This document shows positions 46,397-57,772 of a DNA stretch of 64,000 bases, piece after piece (position 1 is the first letter of the stretch; every line of letters begins with the position of its first letter). The notes under the pieces are model-generated. The model made no database searches. It was not told the DNA's origin and was given only the letters and a program-made list of their open reading frames with translations. The position numbers and the translations under genes were made by a program. This DNA is from Nymphaea colorata (taxonomy: Eukaryota > Streptophyta > Magnoliopsida > Nymphaeales > Nymphaeaceae), in the NCBI RefSeq assembly GCF_008831285.2, contig NC_045143.1, positions 9,433,503 through 9,497,502 of the forward strand. Direction: 5' to 3'.

Positions 46397-49201
46397 CAAG
46401 AGAGAGAGTGTGTGTCTGTGTTGAAGCGGCAAGAGATTTGCTGCGCAAGCGGTGACGTTGCTGAAGAATCGTGTGGACGAAGAAAAGTTCTTAGTTTCTT
46501 CTAGTAGTGTTTGACGTTCGAAGCTTCCTTCCCAACCATGTCTGAAGTATTTTGGAGCTAGCATGGGCCCGGAAGGGCTGGTCCAGGTGGGAGAAGCGAG
46601 AGAAAGAACTAGACTTGGAGATTCCCCCAACATTTTCTAAGGTATTCAAGTAACATTGCCTCAAGAAGCATGAATGAACAAGTTAACTGTTAATGGCAAT
46701 TTGTCTGTGGCAGCACACTGAAGTTTACTTCATGTGTCTCCATCCATGTGCTCATTGTTATACACCTTCATTCAGCTCCCTGCTTATCAGCAAAATTCAG
46801 CTGCAAATAGATATACAGCTTGGTTTATACTTTTTTTCTTCTCGACGGCTTCTACGACTCCCATCCAAGTTTGTAATAAAGGTATCAAAAGTTCGTGGTC
46901 TATTTTTAGAAATGTGCATGTGTTCCTAAAAGGTACTCTCTTCTAGAACTTGTTTGAATTCTTTTAGTCACCCTTGTCACGCTTGAATAGTGGGCTCACT
47001 GGTCGATAAGTCACCATCAACAAGTGGGAGAAGCGAACGAGAAAATGAAGTCTATATCAAAAGTAAACATCCCAAGGTTGAGCAAGCTAAGCCTGCCCTA
47101 CCTTTTAGAAAAAACCTTTTTTGTTAGAATACTTTATAATAGGGGCGTTTGATGGTAGGGTGTAATCACCCTAAATTTTGTTTTAAAATTTTTGAATGAT
47201 TCAAATTAGATTTAAAATCCAAATTCAAATCAAAATCGCGCATTTGAGACCCAAAAGGTAGAAGATTCATATAACATTTTTAAAGTATCTAATGAACTGA
47301 ACCATTTTTTGGGTTAAATGTATAGGACAATAACATAATGTTATTCTTCCAAACAAGTCCAAAAGTATTTAGAAATGACTACCATTCAGTTACTATCGGT
47401 GCGTTTTCTAACAACAAATTATCTACCACATGGCACTATTAGATTTTGGTGTGTGTAAAATCGGTAGCTACCTTACCCTTCTATACCAGATTGGATGAGA
47501 TAAGATGAGCCTTGACTAAAGCAATCCAATGGTAGAAATCAAGTTGAAACCTAAATGAAAACAAAACTGTATTTTTAAGAGGGAAATGGCCATAATAGCA
47601 CGAAACAAATTAACTAAATAAATATGCAGCTTGGTTTATACTTTTTTTAACTTCATGTCCATCGTTTAATCTCGATGGCTTCCACGACTCCCATCCAGTT
47701 TTGTATATAAAGGTACCAAAGAATCTGGTTTTCTTTTTAGATATGTCCATGTCTTCCTAAAAGGTACTTTCTTCTAGGACTAGAACTTGTTTGAATTCTT
47801 TTAGTCAGGCTTAAACAGTGGGCTCACTAGTGGACAACGGCTGGTCACCATCAACTAGTGGGAGAAGCGAAAGAGAAGACGAAAGTTTATATCAAAAGAA
47901 AACATACCAAGGTTGACCAAGGTAAGCCTGCCGTATTTTTTCCAAAAAAAAAAACTTTTTTGTCAGGATACTTTATTATGAGGGCGTTTGATGGTAAAGA
48001 ATTTTTTTTTCCTGAATAAAACATTTTTGAAAAAGTTTTGCAGGGTGAAAAAAAAAATTACAGTTCCAACAAAGACTGGGCAACTGAACGTATTGTTTCC
48101 CTTGCCTCAGCTTACCTTGGTCAAACCGATGCAGTTTTGGCCCATATCCATTTCATTCCCCCTAAATCTTCTTGTTTATGAAGATAGCTAAATTTACCTT
48201 TTATTTTTCATGTTATGATCCATAAAAGTGAATGTTTATGCTGCAGTGTCTGTGACTGTCCACAAGGAGACCCATATTTTTTTTAAAAAAAATTGTATTG
48301 ATATTTTAGAGTAATTTTTTTTACTTACATGTTTGTGTTTGTGTTCCTTAATATTTAAAATTTTATTTGTTGCCCTTTAGTTAGAACTTTCTGGTTCTGC
48401 CGCTTTGCTTCTTGAGGAAGTCTTTTTCATCTTTTCTCCAGCACTCGTCCACATGTAATTAAAAGCAGGAAGATAAACGGTTAGATATAGTTTGGTGTTT
48501 ATGGCTACACCAAATCTAACGTAAGTATGTGTTTTCCTGTATGTTTGAACCAAGTTTCATTTATGCATCGAAATGAATGCTCCTATTCCTTAAGCTTCCT
48601 CCTTCAGTCCCTCCATGTGCGCAGGGAACTACTTTCTAGTTGATAATTCTTGCAAAAAGAGGTCTTTTAGTGCATAGTTGGATGTCTAATAATTACAGAA
48701 GCGGTAGATAGAGCTTCACTGTGTTTCCTTAATTGCTCCCAAGTTGAAATTTCAGCAGTGCAGCTATGATCGACGTTATTCCCCTTCTCATAAGGTGCTA
48801 CCCAAACAGGAAAGCGAATATTGCAGAATAGAAAAATGTGTGGCTGTGTGAGAGAGAGATGTACTCAACGTTGCAAAAAACATCCACTGACAGGCGGTTG
48901 GGGGGCTTAAGAATCACCTCATACTATTCATATGGTACAACACGAGAGAATAAAAAAATGAAGCACCAATACAACACCACATTCTATTCATGTGGTGCAA
49001 TTCCTAACCAACACACTGCAACATTGAACAAGTTGTCAATCTCCAAAATCCTAATATTCAGCGCCGTCCTTGAAAGAAAATGTCCTATGATAAAGAGTCA
49101 TCACATCACATTCAGAGTGTCTTCCCTTCATCACATTAGATAAGGACCATGGTAGAGCATAGAATCTCCAGCCCCATGAATGGTTAACAGAGAAAAACCA
49201 T
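46397..49201 (-). repeat. Duplicated upstream block of copy B with internal tandem duplication
   Basis: Promoter to about 46650. A segment of about 370 bp beginning GCAGCTTGGTTTATACTTTT occurs at about 46800-47160 and again at 47625-48000. Both contain the conserved GGGCTCACT and AACAAGTGGGAGA-like motifs. 48240-48880 matches 55990-56600. 48890-49200 matches the spacer blocks of the other units. No gene. Confidence 0.65.
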
Positions 49202-49821
49202 CACTACAAAAAAAAGACATATTACTGGCGGTAAGAAAGGCGACCATAAATATTGACAGAACGGGAAATGTGTCAGTAAATCAGGTTTTGTAGGTTTTCA
49301 TCAACGAAAGAAAGTTTAACTATAAATATTGCCTTTTTTACTGATAGGAGAGTAGTATCCTTCAGTAAAAGTTTCATTGGGATACTGTACACTGACGAAT
49401 TGTCATATCCGTCAATGGTACTAATTTCGAGGCTTTTCATCCTATACTGACGTGTTCTGCCAGTCACTAAATCTTATCACACTGAACAGGCTCACCTGTG
49501 TGAAATATAAAAATATATATATATATCAAATTGATGTTTGATGGAAAAGTACTTATACGTCCTAAAAAATTTGTAAAAAACAGAAAAAATGTTACACCAG
49601 TAAAACTTATAAAAAATATAAATGGCCCAATCGAAACTTTTTTGGGGGTAAACTGGGCCTACCTAGTAATAATAGGAACCGTTTACTTCATGAGGAATGA
49701 CTGTCTATAACAAATCTGAAGTTTTGCCCACATGATCCCAACACTACTTATCCTCAAACCTCAACTCAGACAGTAATCTTCTTTTATGTCTGTGAACTTT
49801 TATGTCTGTGAAGACAAGTTC
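49202..49821 (+). mobile_element. CACTA-like segment, unit B
   Basis: CACTACAAAAAAAAGACAT at the start; body parallel to 38321-38979. Confidence 0.55.
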
Positions 49822-49830
49822 CTCTAAGCT

Positions 49831-50097
49831 AAGGCTGGGCGTCCGGTTGGGTATCCAGTGGGTACCTAATAACCGACCTGAAAAAAAGGATTTGGGCTAG
49901 CCCGATAAGTTATCGGGCCGGCCTGAGTGGGCCCGACTAAGTTCGATTGGACTTGATAGGATTTTTTAAATATATATTTTATTGATTTATATATATAATT
50001 GTAATGTTTTATTATAATTAATTATTTACATATATATACGTTTTAATTTAATCAGAAAGAAGTGCTCGAGCTCGGGCCGACCCGATGTTCAAGTTTA
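49831..50097. mobile_element. Nonautonomous hAT element, sister of the 38989 insertion
   Basis: Flanks CTCTAAGCT (49822-49830) and CTCTAACCT (50098-50106) are the same target duplication with one change, so this is the same insertion carried by unit duplication. Confidence 0.8.
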
Positions 50098-50106
50098 CTC
50101 TAACCT

Positions 50107-51548
50107 CCAAATAATGGTAAGCACCACTTTAAAATAAAAGATTAGCCATGTCATAGGACTACTTAAAGCCTAAAGCAGTGTGGACCCACAGGGCATAGAG
50201 AAGAGTTGAGGTTTCACTTATTGTCGCTTAGCGTTACCCAAGTTCCAAAGCATCATGGACCCCGAGGCAAAGAAAGGAGGTGAGGTTCCACTTGTCGGTC
50301 CATTTGTTAATGTCACCTTAATGCCAAAACTTCATGTAAGAAAAGAGACCGTCAGTAATAACTGAATTATACTGATAGGACAAAAAATGTGAAATATTGC
50401 CTTTTTACTCATAGGAGAGAAGTATCCTTTAGTAAAAGTTTCACCGGATACTGCACACTGACGGATTGTCATATCCATCAACGATGCCTAACATCGACGG
50501 CTTTTCATCCTATACTATACTGGCATGTCCTGCCCGTCAGTAAAACTTATCATACTGAAGGAAGGAGAGACAGGCTCGCCCGTATGTTGATGTTTTTTGG
50601 AAAAGTACTTATACGTCCTTCAGAATTTGTAAAAGACAAGAAAAATGTTGCATCAGTAAAATTTGTAAAAAATATAAATGGCCCTATTGAAATTTTTTCT
50701 GGGAACAATGGGGCCAAATTAACAATAATGTGATGGTTCCATAAACGGATCATGACTAAAAGACCATCGGTCTTACTTCGTGGGGAATGTTTGTCTCGCC
50801 AACTTTTAGAACAAATCTTCTTCATGATCTCAACACTACCTATAATGAAAACTCAACCCAGACAGTAACCTTCTTCCACGTATGTGAGAGGGAGTTTCTC
50901 TGAACATTAAACAGTGGTAAGGCTGACCTTGACATGGAAAAAAGTACCCAAGCCCCAAAGCAGTGTAGAGCGTGAGGGCAAAAAAGAAGAGGTGAGGTTT
51001 CAATTATTGTACCCTAAGGCTGCCCACGCAGTGTGGACCCCGGGACAAAGAAAGAGGTGAGGTTTCACTTGTCGTACCCCAGACAAGTGTGTTGCTAATG
51101 TCACGTTAATGGCAAAACTTCATCCATATCGGTACAACTTTATATTAATTGGATTTTATTTCATTTTGGCGTCTACTTTAAATTTTGTTATTAATCATCA
51201 CCATAAAGACAAAACTTTAGGTATGCTAGCTTACTAAAAATGAGCAGCGGCTATCTGCGTGGACACGAACACTAAAAAAAGGGGAATCTTTAACTTTGCC
51301 ATGAGGGTTTTTTTTGTATGTTATTTTACTTTTTTTTTTCAGAAAATGGTTTTTTTTTTTTTGTATTTTTGAAAGACCTGAACACATTGTTTGTGGTTTG
51401 CCTCCAAACAGGAAACCTGCTTCCCTATAATAGTTGGTTAAATAGGAAATTGATATGATTATTTCTATATATTTAAGTATTTCTACAAATCTATAAAAAT
51501 ATGGTTTTGGATTTCAAATACTTTTTACCTTTTTTTTTTTTGCATTGA
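50107..51548. repeat. Duplicated spacer with second, tip-less CACTA-like copy and an empty hAT site
   Basis: 50341-50880 repeats the CACTA-like body without the CACTA tip. At 50891-50915 the sites that hold hAT elements in unit A are unoccupied. 51110-51540 is relic flank. No gene. Confidence 0.6.
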
Positions 51549-52145
51549 TGTAAGGAAATTGATGAATCTGTTATGGGGAAACATTTGGGGCCATAGGTGG
51601 ATGAAGAAAAATAGGTTTTGTGTGCAAAACTGTTGATAAGCAGCCTAACGATGTCATCCAAAGAGGGGTAGAGGCAATAAGGCGTATGCATGTCAACATT
51701 TCCAGTTCGCATCGGATATTTAAATAAATTGTACCAAAATAATCAGATGTGAAAAAAAATTTAATGTCCAGTTAAGAAATCTGATTAGATTTAGATTTAA
51801 GCAATGACTTCTGATTGGATTTGGACTACTAATCGAATTTAGTTTTTAATAAATATCTTATATTCAATGCTCTTATATTCAATGCTCTTACATTTTGAAA
51901 ATTGGCCAGATTCGATTCAAAATGCACATTTGGATTTATACATGAATGTAAAAATTAGATTTGAATCAGATTCAGAATATGAAATGGGATTTCAGTTTCA
52001 GTTTCGGATATGTCATTTTCTTTTTGTATTTGAAGAACGAATATTTGAATATCAAAAAAAAAAGCAACGGTTGAGGGTATATTTGATTCAAGTCCCATTC
52101 TTTGACATCCCTAAGGAGAAAGGAAAGTGTAAGAGTTTATTCCAT
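51549..52145 (-). pseudogene. CYP94 N-terminal relic
   Basis: Same structure as the relic at 42520: ATG GAA TAA at the start (52145), the AT-rich insertion (about 51700-52120), then DIVRLLINSF and YGPKCFPITDSSISL, ending at about 51549. Confidence 0.8.
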
Positions 52146-53231
52146 GTTTTGAATTTGTACTTCAGACGAGGGAGACAACTAAGTTACATGGGTACTTCAA
52201 TAAAGTTGACGTACCCGTGTTGCGGTACTCATGCCCAAAATGAATACTTTGACAAACTTGGATAGTTTTTAGATCAAAACCAATACAAACTGCTTAATTT
52301 GAGGTGTTTTTTTTTTCAACTCATTCATTGTTCATTAATATGTAATGATTTTATTTAAAAATCACTTGTTTATTTAAATGTTGCTTTATTTTGTTTTTAT
52401 TGTATTATTTTGCATATATATATATATATATATATCATGCCGTACTTACCCACATTTTCTAAATTTGTTATATTTGTGCTGCATATTCCCACCATACTCA
52501 TACCCACGTAATTTAAGGGGCAGGAGAGACTGTAGTGAAACTGTGACACTGCAGCGTAGTTTCAATAAAAAGTTGGAAAACAATTGCTTTTGATGCTTTA
52601 CTCATCCCTGTGATCTAACCATCTTTTTGGAGGCTTGAATTTAACGTATTATTTGTTACATTCCCTTTGTGCTTCAAATATGCAAATAGAGTACTGTCTC
52701 TTGGTTTCACTGCTCAACAGCGCACCCCTCTTCTAGAAGATCCTCTTGACTAATAGACACTATGGATATTCCCATGGGCGGAGCCAAGGGGGCCTTGCCC
52801 CACCACTAAACTGTCATTTGTAAATTTCTTACGACTTTCCAAGCGTACGTCCTCGTGTTTGTGGGCCTTTATTTTTGTGCTTTTCATTCTCATATTTGAG
52901 CCCTCAATTTGGATTAAAACATGGTGAACAATATGAGTATATATATATATATATATAAATCTGTATAAATACAAAAAATTTAAGATCTACTTCCATTAAA
53001 TATAGAAAAGAAAATATGTACCTTGTTTATATCATCTCAAACATAGCGACTGGATGTCCATATTTTCTACATCTAGGAATACCGGGAGGGACTCCGTCTA
53101 CCAAAAACTAAGGGGACAAACACAATACTGAAAAACCGAAAGAAGTAACGGAAAAATTGTCCAAATGCGAGCACGAAAGTAGGTCGACGCAGACGACAGG
53201 GAGGAAAGAACAAAGATACAGGTGGTCATTG
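52146..53231. repeat. 3' side of copy C: duplicated spacer and 3' flank
   Basis: Parallel to 43090-44799 but shorter; the GGCGGAG-ended insertion is reduced to its left tip (about 52776). (TA)n at 52414-52434 and 52938-52956. No gene. Confidence 0.6.
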
Positions 53232-54749
53232 TCATGGCTTCCTTTGGACAATCCTCACCGGAAAGCCGCCCTTCATCTTGGAAGTCAGTGTGGATGCGAA
53301 CACCGGCTGGAAGTCGGGCACCGCTGGTACAACCCTAAAGTCGCGGAGAACGGTGGCAGCGATGCATTTCATCTGGATGAAGGCCATCTCCTTCCCCAAG
53401 CACACCCTCGGCCCTGCCTGGAAAACAGGGTACTTGTAAGGGTCTTCGTTCACGAACCTTCTGTTCCCTCCCTCTCCTTCCTCCTGCAACCACCTCTCCG
53501 GCCGGAACTCCTCCCAATCTTTACCCCACAACAATTCCAGCCTCCCCATCGCATAGGGAGCGTAAATCACCTTCGCCCCCTTCGGCACCACGGTGCCGTC
53601 CGGCAGAACATCATCTTCGGCTGCGAACTTGCCGTCAGTCGGCACCGGCGGATACAATCTCATGCTCTCGCAGATCGCGGCGTGCAAATAATGCATCTCT
53701 TTCGCTTCGTCGAAGCCAAATGCTTCTGCTTTGATGCTCGATATCTCCTTCAGAACCTCCTCCTCTACTCGCTTGTGGTTGGAAACCAACCAGAAGAACC
53801 ATGTCAATGCGGCCGATGTCGTGTCCATTCCAGCAAGCAGGAAACTGATTATCATGTCTTTGAGGAACTCCTCGTCACCAGCACTCGAGCTCATAAATCT
53901 CGAAAGAAGGTCGGAGTCCTCCGGGGAAGTGACCGGATTCTGCCGCCGCTCGCAGATAAGGTTTCTGGCGTAGTCGTCGACGACGCGGATGGCGTCTCTG
54001 AGTTGCCGCTCCGTCCCCACTCCTAATGCAGCCTTGATTTTCCAGACCAATGGAGAGCTGACCCGGAAACGCTCGCTCGAGATTCGCACTGCGAGGTTGA
54101 AAGCCGAGGTGAACTCAGAGGGAGGCAGATTGAGGTCGAGGCAGCTGGGATCCGAACCGAAAGCGACCTTGCAGATGTTATCGAAGGCGAACCGCTGAAG
54201 CACATCCTGGAGATCCAAGACTGTTTTTCCGGCCGCAGCAGAGGTGAAAAGCGGGATGAGGCGGCCGGAGATCTCCGACTTCACGGCGGTCTCAACGAAT
54301 TTACGCAGCGATCGGGTGTTGAATTCGTGGCTTGCTACCTTCCTCTGCACCTTCCAAGTCTCCCCGTCGGCGTTGAAGATGCCGTTGCCGAGGAGGTCGT
54401 AGAGCACGGAATGGGAGTTTGGTCCTTTTGGGTAGTTGTGAAACTTGGTCTTCAGCATGTGCTCGACGTTGGCCGGATTGGCGGTGACGATTGATATGGG
54501 AACGAACAGCCGGCGGATTTGAATAGTGTGGGTCGGAGATTCACGTATAAGATCAGTGAAGTATTGAGGTAGACGGTGGGCATTGGCAAGGAAGGAGATG
54601 CCTGAACCCACTATGGGATGACACTTGGGGCCATAAATGGATGAAGACGAAGGGGTTTTGGCTGCGAAACTATTCATGAGTAGCCTAACTATATGAACCA
54701 AAAGGAGGATTGAGGCAATAAGAAGGAACAGTACAGAAGCTTCTTCCAT
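53232..54749 (-). CDS. Cytochrome P450, CYP94 family, array copy C
   Basis: Intronless, 505 codons with the same landmarks as copy B (hinge 39-48, AGMDTTS 306-312, ESMR 361-364, FRPERW 415-420, Cys450). At the three sites where it differs from copy B (I78, A290, L407) it has the residue shared with copy A, so copy B carries the derived changes. 3' flank and promoter are also nearly the same as those of copy B. Expected ER-bound omega-hydroxylase; substrate unknown. Confidence 0.96.
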   Translation of the reverse strand: MEEASVLFLLIASILLLVHIVRLLMNSFAAKTPSSSSIYGPKCHPIVGSGISFLANAHRLPQYFTDLIRESPTHTIQIRRLFVPISIVTANPANVEHMLKTKFHNYPKGPNSHSVLYDLLGNGIFNADGETWKVQRKVASHEFNTRSLRKFVETAVKSEISGRLIPLFTSAAAGKTVLDLQDVLQRFAFDNICKVAFGSDPSCLDLNLPPSEFTSAFNLAVRISSERFRVSSPLVWKIKAALGVGTERQLRDAIRVVDDYARNLICERRQNPVTSPEDSDLLSRFMSSSAGDEEFLKDMIISFLLAGMDTTSAALTWFFWLVSNHKRVEEEVLKEISSIKAEAFGFDEAKEMHYLHAAICESMRLYPPVPTDGKFAAEDDVLPDGTVVPKGAKVIYAPYAMGRLELLWGKDWEEFRPERWLQEEGEGGNRRFVNEDPYKYPVFQAGPRVCLGKEMAFIQMKCIAATVLRDFRVVPAVPDFQPVFASTLTSKMKGGFPVRIVQRKP

Positions 54750-54820
54750 GGCTTTAACTTGAGCTCGGGAGGATGTCCTTGTTATTTTAACGAGTGACTA
54801 CTCCTAGCTCATCACACTCA

Positions 54821-54828
54821 TATTTATA
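54821..54828 (-). promoter_or_regulatory. TATA box of array copy C
   Basis: TATAAATA on the minus strand, 72 bp upstream of the ATG. Confidence 0.65.
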
Positions 54829-57214
54829 CAAGAGAGAGAGTGTGTGTCTGTGTTGAAGCGGCAAGAGATTTGCTGCGCAAGCGGTGACGTTGCTGAAGAA
54901 TCGTGTGGACGAAGAAAAGTTCTTAGTTTCTTCTAGTAGTGTTTGACGTTCGAAGCTTCCTTCCCAACCATGTCTGAAGTATTTTGGAGCTAGCATGGGC
55001 CCGGAAGGGCTGGTCCAGGTGGGAGAAGCGAGAGAAAGAACTAGACTTGGAGATTCCCCCAACATTTTCTAAGGTATTCAAGTAACATTGCCTCAAGAAG
55101 CTCTACTTTGTGTTGCATCTAAGGAAGATTCATAAAACATTTTTTAACGTATATAACGAACTGAACCATTTGACTACCTTCAGTTACTATGGGAGCATAC
55201 CACATGGCACTATTAGATTTTGCACTATTAGATTTTGGTGTGTGTAAAATGGGTAGCTACCTTACCATTTTATACCAGATTGGATGAGATAAGATGAGCC
55301 TTGACTAAAGCAATCTAATGGATGAAATCAAGTTGAAACAAAATGAAAAATAAACTGTATTGTTAAGAGGGAAATGGACATAATAGCACGAAACAAATTA
55401 ACTTAATAAATATGCAGCTTCCACGACTCCCATTCAGTTTTGTATATAAAGTATCAAAGATTCTGGTTTTCTTTCTAGATATGTTCATGTCTTCTTAAAA
55501 AGTACTTTCTTCTAGAACTTGTTTGAATTCTTTTAGTCACGCTTAAATAGTTGGCTCACTACTGGACAACGGCTGGTCACCATCAACTAGTGGGAGAAGC
55601 GAAAGAGAAAACGAAAGTTTATATCAAAAGAAAACATTTTAAGGTTAACCAAGATAAGCCTGCCGTACTTCTTAAAAAAAAAAATCTTTTTTGTCAGGAT
55701 ACTTTATTACGGGGTCGTTTGATGGTAAAGAGATTTTTTTTTCTGAATAAAACAATTTTTAAAAAGGTTTTTGCATGGTGAGAAAAAAATTTACAGTCCC
55801 ATCAAAGACTGGACAACTAAACGCATTGTTTCCCTTGCCTCAGCTTACCTTGGTCAAAGCGATGCAGTTTTGGCCCATATCCATTTCATTCTCCCTAAAT
55901 CTTTTTGTTTATCAAGATAGCTAAATTTACTTTTTATTTTTCATGTTATGATCCATAAAAGTGAATGTTTGTGCTGCTGTATCTGTGACTGCCCACAAGG
56001 AGACCCATATATATATTTTTTAATTTTGTATTGATATTTTAGAGTAATTTTTTTTACTGACATGTTGGTGTTCCTTAAAATTTAAAATTTTATTTAGAAT
56101 TTTCTGGTTCTGCCGCTTTGCTTCTTGAGGAAGTCTTTTTCATCTTTTCTCCAGCACTCGTCCACATGTAACTAAAAGCAGGAAGATAAACGGTTAGATA
56201 TAGTTTGGTGTTTATGGCTACACCAAATCTAACGTAAATATGCGTTTTCATGTATTTTTTAAACAATGTCATTTATGCATCGAAATGAACGCTCCAATTC
56301 CTTAAGCATCCTCCTTCAATACGTCCATGTGCGTAGGGAACTAATTTCTAGTTGATAATTCTTGCAAAAAGAGCTCTTTTATTGTATAATTGGATTTCTA
56401 ATAATTACAGAAGGGTAGATAGAGCTTCACTGTCGTTCTATACTTAATTGCTCCCAAGTTGAAATTTCAGCAGTGCAGATATGATCGACGTTATTCCCCT
56501 TCTCATAAGATGCCACCCAAACAGGGAAGCGAATATTGCAGAATAGAAAAATGTGAAAGAGAGAGAGACTGATGTACTCAATTTTGCAAAAAACACCCAC
56601 TAACTGGCAGTTGGGGGACCTAAAAATCACCTCATACTATTCATATGGTACAACACGAGAGAATTGAAAAATGAAACACCAGTACAACACCACATGCTAT
56701 TCATGTGGTGGAATTCCAAACCAACACTGCAACATTAAACAAGTTGTCAAGCTCAAAAATCCTATTATCCAGCGTCGTCCTAGAAAAATAATGTCCTTTC
56801 CATGTGATAAAGAGTCATCACATTCAGAATGTCTTCCCTTCATCACATTAGAGTGTCTTTCCTTCTTAGTCTTGCAGAGAGGTCAGCCGGGCCAAAACTA
56901 GCATCTTGGATTGGTGATTTCTCCCTTACATTGATATGAGCTCTGTGCATGTATTACTAAAGAGTTGCTTCATCACTTCACAGTACCAAAATAGGTGTGG
57001 TGACAGCATAGCCCACACATGCTTGGCAGGCTAAGGCCAAGACCGAGAGAGATAGAGAGAGGGGCGACCAAATGGAAATGTATTACCTTAGTACAAAAGC
57101 AGGAAGAGAGAGAGAGAAGGGGTTCTGAGGAATTCAGGAATCCAACTCTATAACGAAGACCATGGAAGAACATAGAATCACCAGTCTCATGAATGGTGAA
57201 CAGAGAAAACCCAT
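54829..57214 (-). repeat. Duplicated upstream block of copy C
   Basis: Promoter to about 55090, then one copy of the segment repeated twice in unit B (about 55420-55720), 55990-56600 shared with unit B, and the spacer 56600-57210 shared with all units. Near 57151-57165 it preserves the unoccupied site of the Copia insertion found in unit A. Confidence 0.65.
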
Positions 57215-57769
57215 CACTACAAAAAGAAGGCATTTCTGACGCTAAGAAAAGCGTCCGTCAGTAATAAATAAATACTGACAGAATGAAAAATGTGTCAGTA
57301 AAGCGGGCTTTCATCAACGGAAGAAAGTCTCGTCCGTCAGTGATACTAACATCGACAGCTATTCATCATACACAGACGTTTTTCTGTCCGTCAGTAAAAC
57401 TTATCATACTGAAGAAGAGACAGGCTAGCCCGCAATATGTGAAAAATTATATTTATAAATGAAATTGATGTTTTCTGGAAATGTACATATTACGTCCTTG
57501 AGAATTTGTAAAAAACAGGAAAAGTGTTGCACCAGTAAAATTTGTAAAAAATATAAATGGCCCCATTGAAATTCTTTTGGGGCCTAACTGATGGTTCCAT
57601 AAATGGATCGTGACTAAGAAACCACCGATCTTACTTAAGAGGAATGTCTGTTTTGCCAACTTCTATAACAAATATGAAGTCTTGCCTTCATGATCCCAAT
57701 ACTGCCTATCCTGAAACCCTCAACCAGATGGTAACCATCTTCTTCCATGTTTTTAAGGACAGAGTTCCT
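57215..57769 (+). mobile_element. CACTA-like segment, unit C
   Basis: CACTACAAAAAGAAGGCAT start; body parallel to 38321-38979 and interrupted at 57773 by a Harbinger-like element. Confidence 0.55.
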
Positions 57770-57772
57770 TTA

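Noticed and set aside
53157-54026. Long antisense frame (289 codons) across copy C, also seen across copies A, B and the pseudogene (329 codons at 21527-22516)
   Set aside because: It is the mirror of a GC-biased P450 coding strand, is repeated only because the gene is repeated, and has no recognisable domain.
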